DNA of 54,303 nt from Dehalococcoidia bacterium (GTDB lineage: Bacteria > Chloroflexota > Dehalococcoidia > Bin125), in assembly GCA_022824765.1 (NCBI GenBank), contig JAJDZG010000083.1, forward strand, positions 1 through 54,303, given 5' to 3'. Within the stretch, counting starts at the first letter, position 1. Each line of letters begins with the position of its first letter. Positions 8,218 through 15,282 of this stretch are shown piece by piece. The position numbers were made by a program, and so were the translations under genes. The notes below the pieces were generated by a model that was not told the DNA's origin, did not search any database, and saw only the letters and a list, made by a program, of their open reading frames with translations.

Positions 8218-9315
8218 ATGAGCCAGCGACCGCCCGATCCGATTCCGTTCCCCAGCGACCGCATCCAGGGCGGCGCACCGCCGCCGCAGACTCCACAGCC
8301 GCCGGCCCAACCGTCGGGGCCCGTGATCTACTCAGCCTCAGGTCAACCGATGCGACGAGTCACCCAGCCGCCCGCTCCGCCGCCGCCGCCTCCGGTACCG
8401 CTCAACGCGGCACCTCCGCAGCCGGCCGACGTTGGTGATCCCGCCACACAGGAACCAGTCGGCTTACACGGACACATTGCCGCCGTAATCGACTCGACCG
8501 ATGCGGACTTCGAGCGCGATGTGATCCAACGATCGCATGAAATGCCGGTGATCGTCGACTGCTGGGCGCCGTGGTGCGGGCCTTGCCGCGTGCTGGGACC
8601 GATCCTCGAGAAGCTGGCCTATGAGCGCGACGGCCAGATCCAGTTGGTCAAGGTCAACACCGATGAGAACCCGCAAGTCGCGCGCGCGTTGCAAGTGGAA
8701 GGCATCCCGGCCGTCTTCGCGTTCGCCGGCGGACAGCTGGTCAACCGCTTTGTCGGCGCGTTGCCCGAGGAACAGGTGCGAGCATTCTTTGACTCGCTGA
8801 TTCCCTCCGAAGCCGACATCAAGGCGGCAGAGGGCTACCGCATGATGCAGGAAAACCAGATTCCCATCGCGCGACTGCATTTCGAGTCCGCGCTCGACGA
8901 AGATCCCAACCACGAAATGGCTGGCGTCGGTCTCGCGGCCATCCTGTCGCGTCTCGGCGAGACGGAGCGCGCCGCCGAGCTCGCGCGCCGCTGGCCCAAC
9001 CATCCGTTGAGCAAGAGCGTGCTCACGTCCATGGAACTCGCAGCGGCGCTGGACGGTCAGGACGCCGGCGCGATCCGCAACGCTGCTGCATCTCAGCCGA
9101 CCGACGCGATGAGCCGCTATCGGCACGGCTGTCTGCTGGCCCTGGAAGGTCAGATGATGCAGGCGTTGGACGAGATGCTGGAATCAGTGCGGCTGGATAG
9201 GTCAGCCGGCGACGAGGCGGCGCGCAAGACGCTGCTCGGCCTCTTCGCCATGCTCGGCGAGAACGAGCCAGTCGTCGCCGAGTACCGCAAACGGCTCGGT
9301 CAGCTGCTCTTCTAG
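8218..9315 (+). CDS. Thioredoxin-TPR protein (CnoX/YbbN-like) with proline-rich N-terminal extension
   Basis: About 365 residues: a Pro-rich low-complexity extension (roughly residues 1-80), a thioredoxin domain with active site WAPWCGPC, the cis-Pro segment VEGIPAVFAF, and a C-terminal TPR-like helical half (about 210-360). This order resembles CnoX/YbbN, a redox chaperone that hands clients to GroEL, but here both active-site Cys are present as in classical thioredoxin. The ATG at 8218 is preferred over the TTG at 8206 because TTGGAG (8206-8211) gives correctly spaced ribosome binding. The proline-rich leader is not part of the usual family architecture. Function as redox chaperone is inference. 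Confidence 0.85.
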   Translation: MSQRPPDPIPFPSDRIQGGAPPPQTPQPPAQPSGPVIYSASGQPMRRVTQPPAPPPPPPVPLNAAPPQPADVGDPATQEPVGLHGHIAAVIDSTDADFERDVIQRSHEMPVIVDCWAPWCGPCRVLGPILEKLAYERDGQIQLVKVNTDENPQVARALQVEGIPAVFAFAGGQLVNRFVGALPEEQVRAFFDSLIPSEADIKAAEGYRMMQENQIPIARLHFESALDEDPNHEMAGVGLAAILSRLGETERAAELARRWPNHPLSKSVLTSMELAAALDGQDAGAIRNAAASQPTDAMSRYRHGCLLALEGQMMQALDEMLESVRLDRSAGDEAARKTLLGLFAMLGENEPVVAEYRKRLGQLLF

Positions 9316-9350
9316 ACGCTCTCCGCTATGCCACGGCGAGGCAACGACGG

Positions 9351-9677
9351 CTACGCCTCGTCGTCGTCCTTCGTGTACCACTCCCGTGTCCGCCACCATG
9401 GCATGGGACGAATGTCGTCTTCAGCCGTTGCCCGGTTGCGGACCGCCCAGACGAACACCCAGATCGTCACCCCAACGAACACGAACGGGATGAACAGCGA
9501 AGTCGCCAGCGTCTCGTCAGAGACGTGCAAGTCGTCGCCGTCATCCTCGCCGCCGGCATTCGCAACCTGCGGCTGCTCTGTCAACGCGAACTCGCCCGCC
9601 GCGGCCGCGCCGAGCGTCAGCGCGCACAAGCCGCTCACCACCATCAGCGCCAGCAGGAAACGTCGAAGCTGGGACAT
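9351..9677 (-). CDS. Small two-segment membrane protein, unknown function
   Basis: 108 residues. Residues 5-27 form a hydrophobic signal anchor or signal peptide (possible cleavage after the Ala run at 24-27), residues 28-58 are acidic and probably extracytoplasmic, residues 60-79 form a second membrane helix, and the C-terminus is charged (PMPWWRTREWYTKDDDEA). The ATG at 9677 is used because TTGAGGGG lies just upstream and the hydrophobic segment then sits at the N-terminus. A TTGACG -35 box is at 9731-9736 (minus strand). I recognise no family. It diverges from the thioredoxin-fusion gene at 9752. Confidence 0.68.
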   Translation of the reverse strand: MSQLRRFLLALMVVSGLCALTLGAAAAGEFALTEQPQVANAGGEDDGDDLHVSDETLATSLFIPFVFVGVTIWVFVWAVRNRATAEDDIRPMPWWRTREWYTKDDDEA

Positions 9678-9730
9678 TCGATCACACCCCTCAACTGTTC
9701 TCGCCATAGTGTCGCGCGATGCGCCGACAG

Positions 9731-9751
9731 CGTCAACGCTAGAATAGGCGC
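9731..9751. promoter_or_regulatory. Back-to-back promoter elements between 9677(-) and 9752(+) genes
   Basis: On the plus strand TAGAAT at 9740-9745 ends 6 nt before the ATG at 9752, which would place transcription start at or next to the start codon (leaderless mRNA). No Shine-Dalgarno sequence precedes this ATG. On the minus strand TTGACG at 9736-9731 is a fair -35 box for the small membrane-protein gene, so the two promoters overlap almost completely. Sites are read by eye. Confidence 0.4.
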
Positions 9752-11329
9752 ATGCATCCTCCCACGACATTCGCATTGCGCGATGCCGAGGGCCGTGAGC
9801 GGCAGTTCCCGCCCGACGGCCCGGTGTTGCTCGCTCTGGTCAAAGAAGATTGCGACACCTGCAATCTGACGCTGCCGCTGCTCGAAAAGGTCCATCAGGC
9901 CACCGAAGACGGACTGGACGTCTGGGTCGCCGTGCAGAAGACCGACGACATCCCCGTCCTCAAAGAGCGGCACAGCCTGACCATGCCGCTGCTCGACGAC
10001 GACGCGCTCGACCTCTCCTACGAGACCGACATCGACACCGTGCCGACGCTCTTCCTCTATGACGAGCAGCAGAACTGCACGTTGCAGACCTTCGGCTTCG
10101 ACCGACACGAGTGGCGCGAGATCGCCTCGGAGTCAATGACGCTCGCCGGCCGTCCCGATCGCGACACCCAGATCGAATGGGACGCCCTGCCCGTGCAGCG
10201 TCCAGGCTGCGGCGCTCGCAACTACGAGCCAGGCGTCTACGAGCGTCTGCAAGCGCTCAAAAGCGGCGATCTCCTCTCGCGACTGGTCGACCTCGCCGCG
10301 TCCGACGACATCTACGAGTTCATGTACGAGCAGGGCTACACCGACGGCTTCCCGGTCGTCCCGCCCACCCGCGAGCGTGTCTGGAAGATGCTGCAAGGCA
10401 CCCAGCGCGACCCGCAGGACGACGTCGCCGTGATGCCGCCCAACCTGGCCCCGATCACGGTCGAAAAAATCGCCATCAACGCCGTTATGGCCGGCGCGAA
10501 GCCCGAGTATCTCCCCTCGATCATCACCCTCGTCGAGATCGCCTGCACAGAGACATTCAACATTCACGGCGTGCTCGCCACGACGATGGGCGCAACGCCG
10601 GTCGGCATCTTCAACGGTCCGATCCGCGACAGAATCGGGATGAACTACCTGCACGGCGCGCTCGGCTCAGGAAACCGCGCCAACGCCTCGATCGGCCGCG
10701 CGCTGCGTCTCTGTGCGCGCAATGTGGGCGGCAGCCTGCCCGGCGGCACCGACCGCGCCACGCAGGGCGGACCGCATCGCATGACGATGAACTTCGCCGA
10801 GAACGAAGCCGCAAGCCCGTGGGAGTCATACGCGGTCGAGCGCGGCTTCGAGCCAACCGACGACGTGGCCACCCTGATGGCCATGTCCGGCGGACCCGCG
10901 ACCGTCGCCGACGAACGAGCCCGCGACGGTCGCGCACTGGCCGGAACGCTGGCCGCGTCGATGTCCTGCATGCAAGACCCCAAATCGCCCATGGTCGACA
11001 CGCTGGTCGTGTTGTCTCCCGACCACGCGGGCATCTTCGGCCGCTCGGGTTGGTCGAAGGACGACGTGCGCGAGTGCATCATGGAGGAGACCTCGATCCC
11101 ACTGAAGGATCGACTGCGTTCCGACGACGCCGGCTGCGGCCTGCCGCCGGGCATCGTCGAACAGTTCGGCGGCGAGGCGGCGCTCGACATGCCGATCGCC
11201 AAGTTCCGCGACAAGTCCAACATCATTCTCGTGGTCGCAGGATCTTCGGCTGCGAAGTTCTCGACCATTCTCGGCGGCTGGGCCGGCGGCGCATACTCAA
11301 TGCCGGCCAGCAGTAAGATCGGCGTCTGA
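9752..11329 (+). CDS. Thioredoxin-like domain fused to large domain of UGSC-associated type
   Basis: 525 residues. The N-terminal ~135 residues are thioredoxin/TlpA-like: CDTC at residues 34-37 and a cis-Pro in DTVPTLFLY (Pro 98). After a linker containing PGCGARNYEPG comes a ~370-residue domain beginning DDIYEFMYEQGYTDGFPVV, with blocks ITVEKIAINAVMAGAKPEYLP, GSGNRANASIGRAL and CARNVGGSLPG. The same domain recurs alone at 12061-13173. I cannot name a known fold or reaction for it. It is the first gene of a set with the candidate selenoprotein at 11392. A redox partnership, with the CDTC site reducing the selenoprotein or sharing its substrate, is inference. Confidence 0.82.
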   Translation: MHPPTTFALRDAEGRERQFPPDGPVLLALVKEDCDTCNLTLPLLEKVHQATEDGLDVWVAVQKTDDIPVLKERHSLTMPLLDDDALDLSYETDIDTVPTLFLYDEQQNCTLQTFGFDRHEWREIASESMTLAGRPDRDTQIEWDALPVQRPGCGARNYEPGVYERLQALKSGDLLSRLVDLAASDDIYEFMYEQGYTDGFPVVPPTRERVWKMLQGTQRDPQDDVAVMPPNLAPITVEKIAINAVMAGAKPEYLPSIITLVEIACTETFNIHGVLATTMGATPVGIFNGPIRDRIGMNYLHGALGSGNRANASIGRALRLCARNVGGSLPGGTDRATQGGPHRMTMNFAENEAASPWESYAVERGFEPTDDVATLMAMSGGPATVADERARDGRALAGTLAASMSCMQDPKSPMVDTLVVLSPDHAGIFGRSGWSKDDVRECIMEETSIPLKDRLRSDDAGCGLPPGIVEQFGGEAALDMPIAKFRDKSNIILVVAGSSAAKFSTILGGWAGGAYSMPASSKIGV

Positions 11330-11391
11330 CGCCGCAACATCGCGCAATGCGCGCCGCGACCCTGCAGTCGGCGCGTTGATGGAGAGGTCCC

Positions 11392-11922
11392 ATGGTTACG
11401 CAGATCCTCGACCCGACAGACGAACGAGTGCCGATCAAGCGCTCCCTCACGCCGCGCCCTGAAGCGCTGCATGGGACGATCGCCCTGCTCGATATCTCCA
11501 AGCCGCGCGGTGACAAGTTCCTCGACCGACTCGAACAGCTCCTGCACGAGCGCGCGCCGGGCGTCGAGACCCGTCGGTTCATGAAGCCGACCGTCGCCAA
11601 GCCCGCCCCCGAACCGATCAAACAAGCGATCCTGGAGGAATGCGACTTCGTCATCGAAGCGCTCGCTGATTGAGGATCCTGCACGACGTGCAGTGTGCAC
11701 GACACCGTCTTCTTCGAACTGCAGGGCAAGCCCTCGGTCTTCGTCGCCACCTCTGAGTTCATCAAGGCCGCCAGCCACCAGGCCGAGCGGCTCGGACTCG
11801 AAGAGGTGCGGCGCGTCTTCATTCCGCATCCGATGCAGGACCGCACCGATGCAGAGATGCATGAACACGCCGAGCGCTTCATCGACGAAATCCTGGACAC
11901 CCTCATGGCCCCTGTCGAGTAA
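11392..11922 (+). CDS. Candidate UGSC-motif selenoprotein (Sec at in-frame TGA 11671-11673)
   Basis: The frame opens at ATG 11392 (GGAGAGG just upstream), runs 93 codons to TGA at 11671, and continues in the same frame for 82 codons to TAA at 11922. Read through, the junction is ALAD-U-GSCTTCSVHDTVFFEL, so the TGA codes the U of the UGSC motif, with Cys at 97 and 100 besides Sec 94. Both halves look like protein, the downstream half starting at once with ordered sequence (VFVATSEFIKAASHQAERLG). UGSC-containing proteins are a known bacterial selenoprotein family, from memory of marine metagenome selenoproteome work. Substrate is unknown. Alternatives are a nonsense mutation or two genes. Conventional gene callers will split or truncate it. 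Confidence 0.85.
11687..11701 (+). promoter_or_regulatory. Candidate bacterial SECIS hairpin downstream of Sec codon
   Basis: CGTGCA-GTG-TGCACG forms a 6-bp perfect stem (11687-11692 with 11696-11701) whose loop begins with G, 19 nt after the TGA. Bacterial SECIS elements are expected as a short stem with a G near the loop start, roughly 16-37 nt after the UGA. A competing perfect hairpin, CTGCAC-GAC-GTGCAG, is at 11679-11693 with its loop 11 nt after the UGA. The two are mutually exclusive. The selB/selA/selC genes are not in this window. Confidence 0.55.
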
Positions 11923-11934
11923 CCCACGGGTTCC

Positions 11935-12033
11935 CACTTCACCTCTCCCCCCGCACTGCGGGGGAAGAGGCCGCTCCACTTCACCTCTCCCCCTCCGGGG
12001 GAGATGCCGAAGGCAGAGGGGGGCTCCCCCCTC
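11935..12033. repeat. C/G-rich intergenic hairpin repeat, two imperfect copies
   Basis: The segment CACTTCACCTCTCCCC occurs twice (about 11935 and 11977). Copy 1 folds as CCCCCGC-ACT-GCGGGGG (11948-11964), extended by CCTCT/AGAGG outside. Copy 2 folds as TCTCCCCC-TCC-GGGGGAGA (11986-12004) and is followed by a further G-run/C-run pair to about 12033. Neither is followed by a T tract, so they are not clear intrinsic terminators. The style matches the dispersed CTCTCCCCCT..GGGGGAGA intergenic repeats seen in many high-GC bacteria. It may also stabilise or separate the selenoprotein mRNA from the next gene. Confidence 0.6.
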
Positions 12034-12060
12034 CACCGAGAACCCACCTAAGGCCCCACC

Positions 12061-13173
12061 GTGTCCGCCGATCCCGCATCCTCAGCGCGAATCATCGACA
12101 TCGCCGAACACGTCGATGTCCATGAGTTCATGTTCGACCAGGGCATCACCGACGGTCTGCCGGTCGTGCCCCCGACCCGCGAACGGGTCGACCGCATGCT
12201 CGCCGCGTCGCCCGACCATTGGAACGATCCCAGCGCAGAGATCGCCAAGCTGCCCCCGAACTATGGACCGCTCACGGTCGAGAAAGCGGCCATCAACGCC
12301 GTCATGGCGGGCTGTGCGCCGTCCTGCTTCCCGACCGTGCTGGCCTCCATCGAGGCAGCGGCCGATCCGCGCTTTCCACTCCACGGTTCGATCGCCACGA
12401 CCGCTGGCCTGGCCCCGCTAATGCTCGTCAACGGACCCGTCCGCGAGCAGATTGGGATGAACTGGGGCTTGAACGCGCTCGGTCAGGGCAACCGCGCCAA
12501 CTCAACCCTGGGGCGCGCGCTGCGGCTGATGCTGCGCAACGTCGGCGGCGCGGTGCCCGGCGAGATCGAGCAAGCCATCCAGGGCGGCGGTCACAAGTGG
12601 ACCCTCTCCTACGCCGAAGACGAAGACACCTCGCCGTGGGAACCCTTCCACGTCGAGCACGGCTGGAATCCTGAGGACAGCGTCGTCTCCCTGATGGCCA
12701 CGACCGGCGGGCCGCGCGTCTGCATCGATCAGACCAGCCGCAACGCGCGGGCCCTGACCGGATCCATCGCAATGGCCTTCCAACAGGTGGTCAAGCCGCG
12801 CGGACAGGTGTCGCCCACGATGTTCGTCATCTCGCCCGAGCACGCCGATGTCTACCGCGCGGATGGTTGGACAAAGGACAACATCCGCGAGGCGATCATG
12901 GAGTTCACCGCTCTGCCGCTGCGTGATCGTCTGGCCTCACCAACGCTGGGCGGCGGCATCAACGAGTACGCGCCGCAGCAGTACGGCCTGACCGAAGAGC
13001 AGCTCGACCTGCCGTTGTCCAAAGTGGCGCATCCGTCGTTCATCCAGATCACCGTCGCCGGCAGCCATGCGGGGAAATGGACGAGCATCTATCAAGGCAT
13101 CTTCGGAGACGGCGACCCGACCAAACCGCCGCCCGGCCCGTTCGTCCCGCCCGCTGCCCGTGTGCGCTCCTGA
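12061..13173 (+). CDS. Standalone paralogue of the UGSC-associated large domain
   Basis: 370 residues without a thioredoxin domain, collinear with residues ~165-525 of the 9752 protein: VHEFMFDQGITDGLPVVPPT matches YEFMYEQGYTDGFPVVPPT, and LTVEKAAINAVMAGCAP, GQGNRANSTLGRAL and RNVGGAVPGE match its later blocks. It starts with GTG at 12061, 138 nt after the selenoprotein stop, beyond the hairpin repeat. The conserved TDG[LF]PVVPPTRERV and NRAN blocks suggest a catalytic domain, but I cannot name the reaction. Together the three genes look like one functional module with the selenoprotein in the middle. Confidence 0.8.
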   Translation: MSADPASSARIIDIAEHVDVHEFMFDQGITDGLPVVPPTRERVDRMLAASPDHWNDPSAEIAKLPPNYGPLTVEKAAINAVMAGCAPSCFPTVLASIEAAADPRFPLHGSIATTAGLAPLMLVNGPVREQIGMNWGLNALGQGNRANSTLGRALRLMLRNVGGAVPGEIEQAIQGGGHKWTLSYAEDEDTSPWEPFHVEHGWNPEDSVVSLMATTGGPRVCIDQTSRNARALTGSIAMAFQQVVKPRGQVSPTMFVISPEHADVYRADGWTKDNIREAIMEFTALPLRDRLASPTLGGGINEYAPQQYGLTEEQLDLPLSKVAHPSFIQITVAGSHAGKWTSIYQGIFGDGDPTKPPPGPFVPPAARVRS

Positions 13174-13189
13174 GCGGCCCGTATCTCGC

Positions 13190-13831
13190 ATGGCCGCAAC
13201 GTCTCTGGAACTGGACCGGCTGCAGGGACTGCGAACCCATCTCGCATCGCAGCCACGGGTCACGATCGAAGTCGGCGACCACAGCGTCTCGCTCGCCTCA
13301 CGGCACGGCTTGTTCTCAGCCCGATCGCTCGACGACGGCACGGCCATGATCCTGCGCGAACTGGAGTCGCTGCCGGCTGCGGCGCGCGTCCTCGATCTGG
13401 GCTGTGGATACGGCGCGCTCGGCATTCCTCTCGCGCTGCGCTGGCCCGACGCCAAGGTCGTAATGGTCGACGTTGACCTCCGCGCCATCGAGGCGGCTCG
13501 CGAGAATGTGGAACGACTTGGCCTGCAACACACCGCTGTACTCCCGTCCGACGGCGTGAGCGCCGTTCGATCGCTGCCGCGCTTCGACCTCGTCGTCTCC
13601 AATCTGCCCGCGCAAGCCGGCAACGATGCGCTGGATGAGTTGCTGTTGGGCGCGCACGATGTCCTGGCGGCGGACGGCCTGCTCGTAGTGGTCGCGGTCA
13701 ACGGTCTGCGGACCTATCTGCAACGCCGATTGGCGGACATCTTCGGCAGGCGGCAGACCTCGAAAGTGCGGCAAGGTCAGCGGCACACGGTCTTGCAAGC
13801 CGTGCGGTCGGCGGCGAGCATATCGCCATGA
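13190..13831 (+). CDS. Class I SAM-dependent methyltransferase, RsmC/MTS-like
   Basis: 213 residues. SAM-binding motif I is VLDLGCGYGALGIPLA, the acidic motif is VVMVDVD, and the catalytic-type motif is DLVVSNLPAQ, where RNA-guanine N2 methyltransferases of the RsmC/MTS group have NPP. The C-terminus QRHTVLQA also resembles RsmC. The protein corresponds to the catalytic half only; the N-terminal pseudo-domain of E. coli RsmC is missing. The ATG at 13190 is chosen because upstream codons overlap the previous gene and carry no family signal. Its stop overlaps the next start as ATGA. An rRNA target is likely but not certain. Confidence 0.8.
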   Translation: MAATSLELDRLQGLRTHLASQPRVTIEVGDHSVSLASRHGLFSARSLDDGTAMILRELESLPAAARVLDLGCGYGALGIPLALRWPDAKVVMVDVDLRAIEAARENVERLGLQHTAVLPSDGVSAVRSLPRFDLVVSNLPAQAGNDALDELLLGAHDVLAADGLLVVVAVNGLRTYLQRRLADIFGRRQTSKVRQGQRHTVLQAVRSAASISP

Positions 13832-15216
13832 GTTCGCCGCTGGCGCCGAGCCGTCCGGGCATGACCGAGCCGCTGCGCTTGCGTGAGTTCCGCCTGCTGC
13901 TGATCGGCTTCATCCTCGGTCAATCGATGATGCCGCTGCAGTTCGTCACGTCGATCGCCTGGATTCAGCACGTCGCCGCCGACGAAGTCGAGATCATCAT
14001 GGTCGGCGCGATCGGCACGATCCGCGGACTCGGCATGATCGGCTTTGGATTGTTCGGCGGCGCGCTGGCCGACCGCTTTGACCGCCGCCGCCTGCTGATG
14101 GTGACGCAGACGCTCGCGTTCGCCTGCAATATCGGTATCGCCGTCGTGATGTGGACAGGCGCCGGCGGCGCAGTCGAGATTGGCATCTTCTTCCTGCTCA
14201 CGATCATCGCGTCATCGGCGCACGCCATCGACGGTCCTACCCGCCAGGCGATCACGCCCGAGATCCTTGGCCCGCGCCTGACCCCAGCCGGCATTGCCCT
14301 GAACTCAGCCGCGATGCAGCTGGCCATGCCCTTCTCCATCTTCGCGTCAGGCCTGCTCATCGACTCCTTGGGACACGGCACGGTGTTCGCCATTTCCTCG
14401 TTCGGACACCTGGGCGAAGTGCTCGTTTTGGCGTTGATGTCCTACCGCACCGTGTTCTCGGCCGAGCACATGAAGAGCCTCGCGGAGCGCGGACAGGGTC
14501 CGCGTCAGGCGCTCTCCGACATCGCCGCCGGTCTGCGCTACGCGCGATCCAAACCGGTCGTGCTCTGGACCGTGCTGATCGTCGTGCTGATGATGTCCCT
14601 GATCATGCCGCCGACCGGCACGCTCGGCCCACAGTGGGTGACGACCGTTGTCGGAGCGACCTGGTCGGAGTTCAGCTTTATCGCTGTCTTCTGGGGCGGC
14701 GGCGCGATGATCGCCTCCCTGATCCTGGTGCGCTTCTCCTGGATCGAGCGCAAGGGCCTGCTGACCGCCGCCGGCGTGATCGTCATGGCACTCGGATTCG
14801 TCGTCTTCACCAATCCGCCGACGACGATCAACGCGATGGCAGGCAACTTCCTGCTCGGCGTCGGCATGTCAATCGCGATGGTCAGCGCGAACTCGACCCT
14901 CGCGCACGAAACACCCAACGAGATGCGCGGACGGATCATGGGCCTGATCTTCCTCGGCATGGGGATCGCGCAGGCGGTCGGTCTGCCGCTCGGAGCGCTC
15001 GCGCAGTGGCTGACCATGGAGACGCTGTTCCCGCCGTTGTCCTACGCCGTGCTGGCGGTGTTGGCGGCGATCATCGTCCTCCGACCTGTCATCCTGCGCG
15101 CGCGCGTGCCTCAGCACCCCCCAGAGGCCGCGGCGGCGCCGAGCGCCGCCGTGCGGCGCGTCCTCAACGGCGCCGCCAGCAGGATCATCCGCGCTGCGCC
15201 CCAGCACGCGCGTTGA
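13828..15216 (+). CDS. MFS transporter, MFS_3/EntS-like efflux type
   Basis: 462-residue integral membrane protein with about 12 hydrophobic segments. The N-terminus LREFRLLLIGFILGQSMMPL and the loop GGALADRFDRRRLLM (MFS signature between TM2 and TM3) place it in the major facilitator superfamily, and the layout resembles the enterobactin-exporter/MFS_3 subfamily. The C-terminal ~40 residues are cytoplasmic, Ala/Pro/Arg-rich. It overlaps the methyltransferase stop by ATGA, so the two are translationally coupled. The substrate cannot be told from sequence. Confidence 0.87.
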   Translation: MSSPLAPSRPGMTEPLRLREFRLLLIGFILGQSMMPLQFVTSIAWIQHVAADEVEIIMVGAIGTIRGLGMIGFGLFGGALADRFDRRRLLMVTQTLAFACNIGIAVVMWTGAGGAVEIGIFFLLTIIASSAHAIDGPTRQAITPEILGPRLTPAGIALNSAAMQLAMPFSIFASGLLIDSLGHGTVFAISSFGHLGEVLVLALMSYRTVFSAEHMKSLAERGQGPRQALSDIAAGLRYARSKPVVLWTVLIVVLMMSLIMPPTGTLGPQWVTTVVGATWSEFSFIAVFWGGGAMIASLILVRFSWIERKGLLTAAGVIVMALGFVVFTNPPTTINAMAGNFLLGVGMSIAMVSANSTLAHETPNEMRGRIMGLIFLGMGIAQAVGLPLGALAQWLTMETLFPPLSYAVLAVLAAIIVLRPVILRARVPQHPPEAAAAPSAAVRRVLNGAASRIIRAAPQHAR

Positions 15217-15282
15217 CACCGATCGCCTGCACGCTGCGTTAACATCAATCTGACCGATCTGAAACCCAATGGAGAGCCTGCC

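Noticed and set aside
9351-9776. Longer start for the small membrane protein at 9776
   Set aside because: It would overlap the divergent thioredoxin-fusion gene and place 33 polar residues before the signal-like helix; the ATG at 9677 has a good ribosome-binding site.
11671-11673. Reading the TGA as a real stop with two separate genes (11392-11673 and 11695-11922)
   Set aside because: The second frame would start by GTG 24 nt later with no Shine-Dalgarno sequence, and the TGA lies exactly at the U of the UGSC motif.
10645-12036. 463-codon minus-strand frame across the UGSC cluster
   Set aside because: It runs antisense through the thioredoxin fusion and selenoprotein genes and through the hairpin repeat; low-complexity shadow.
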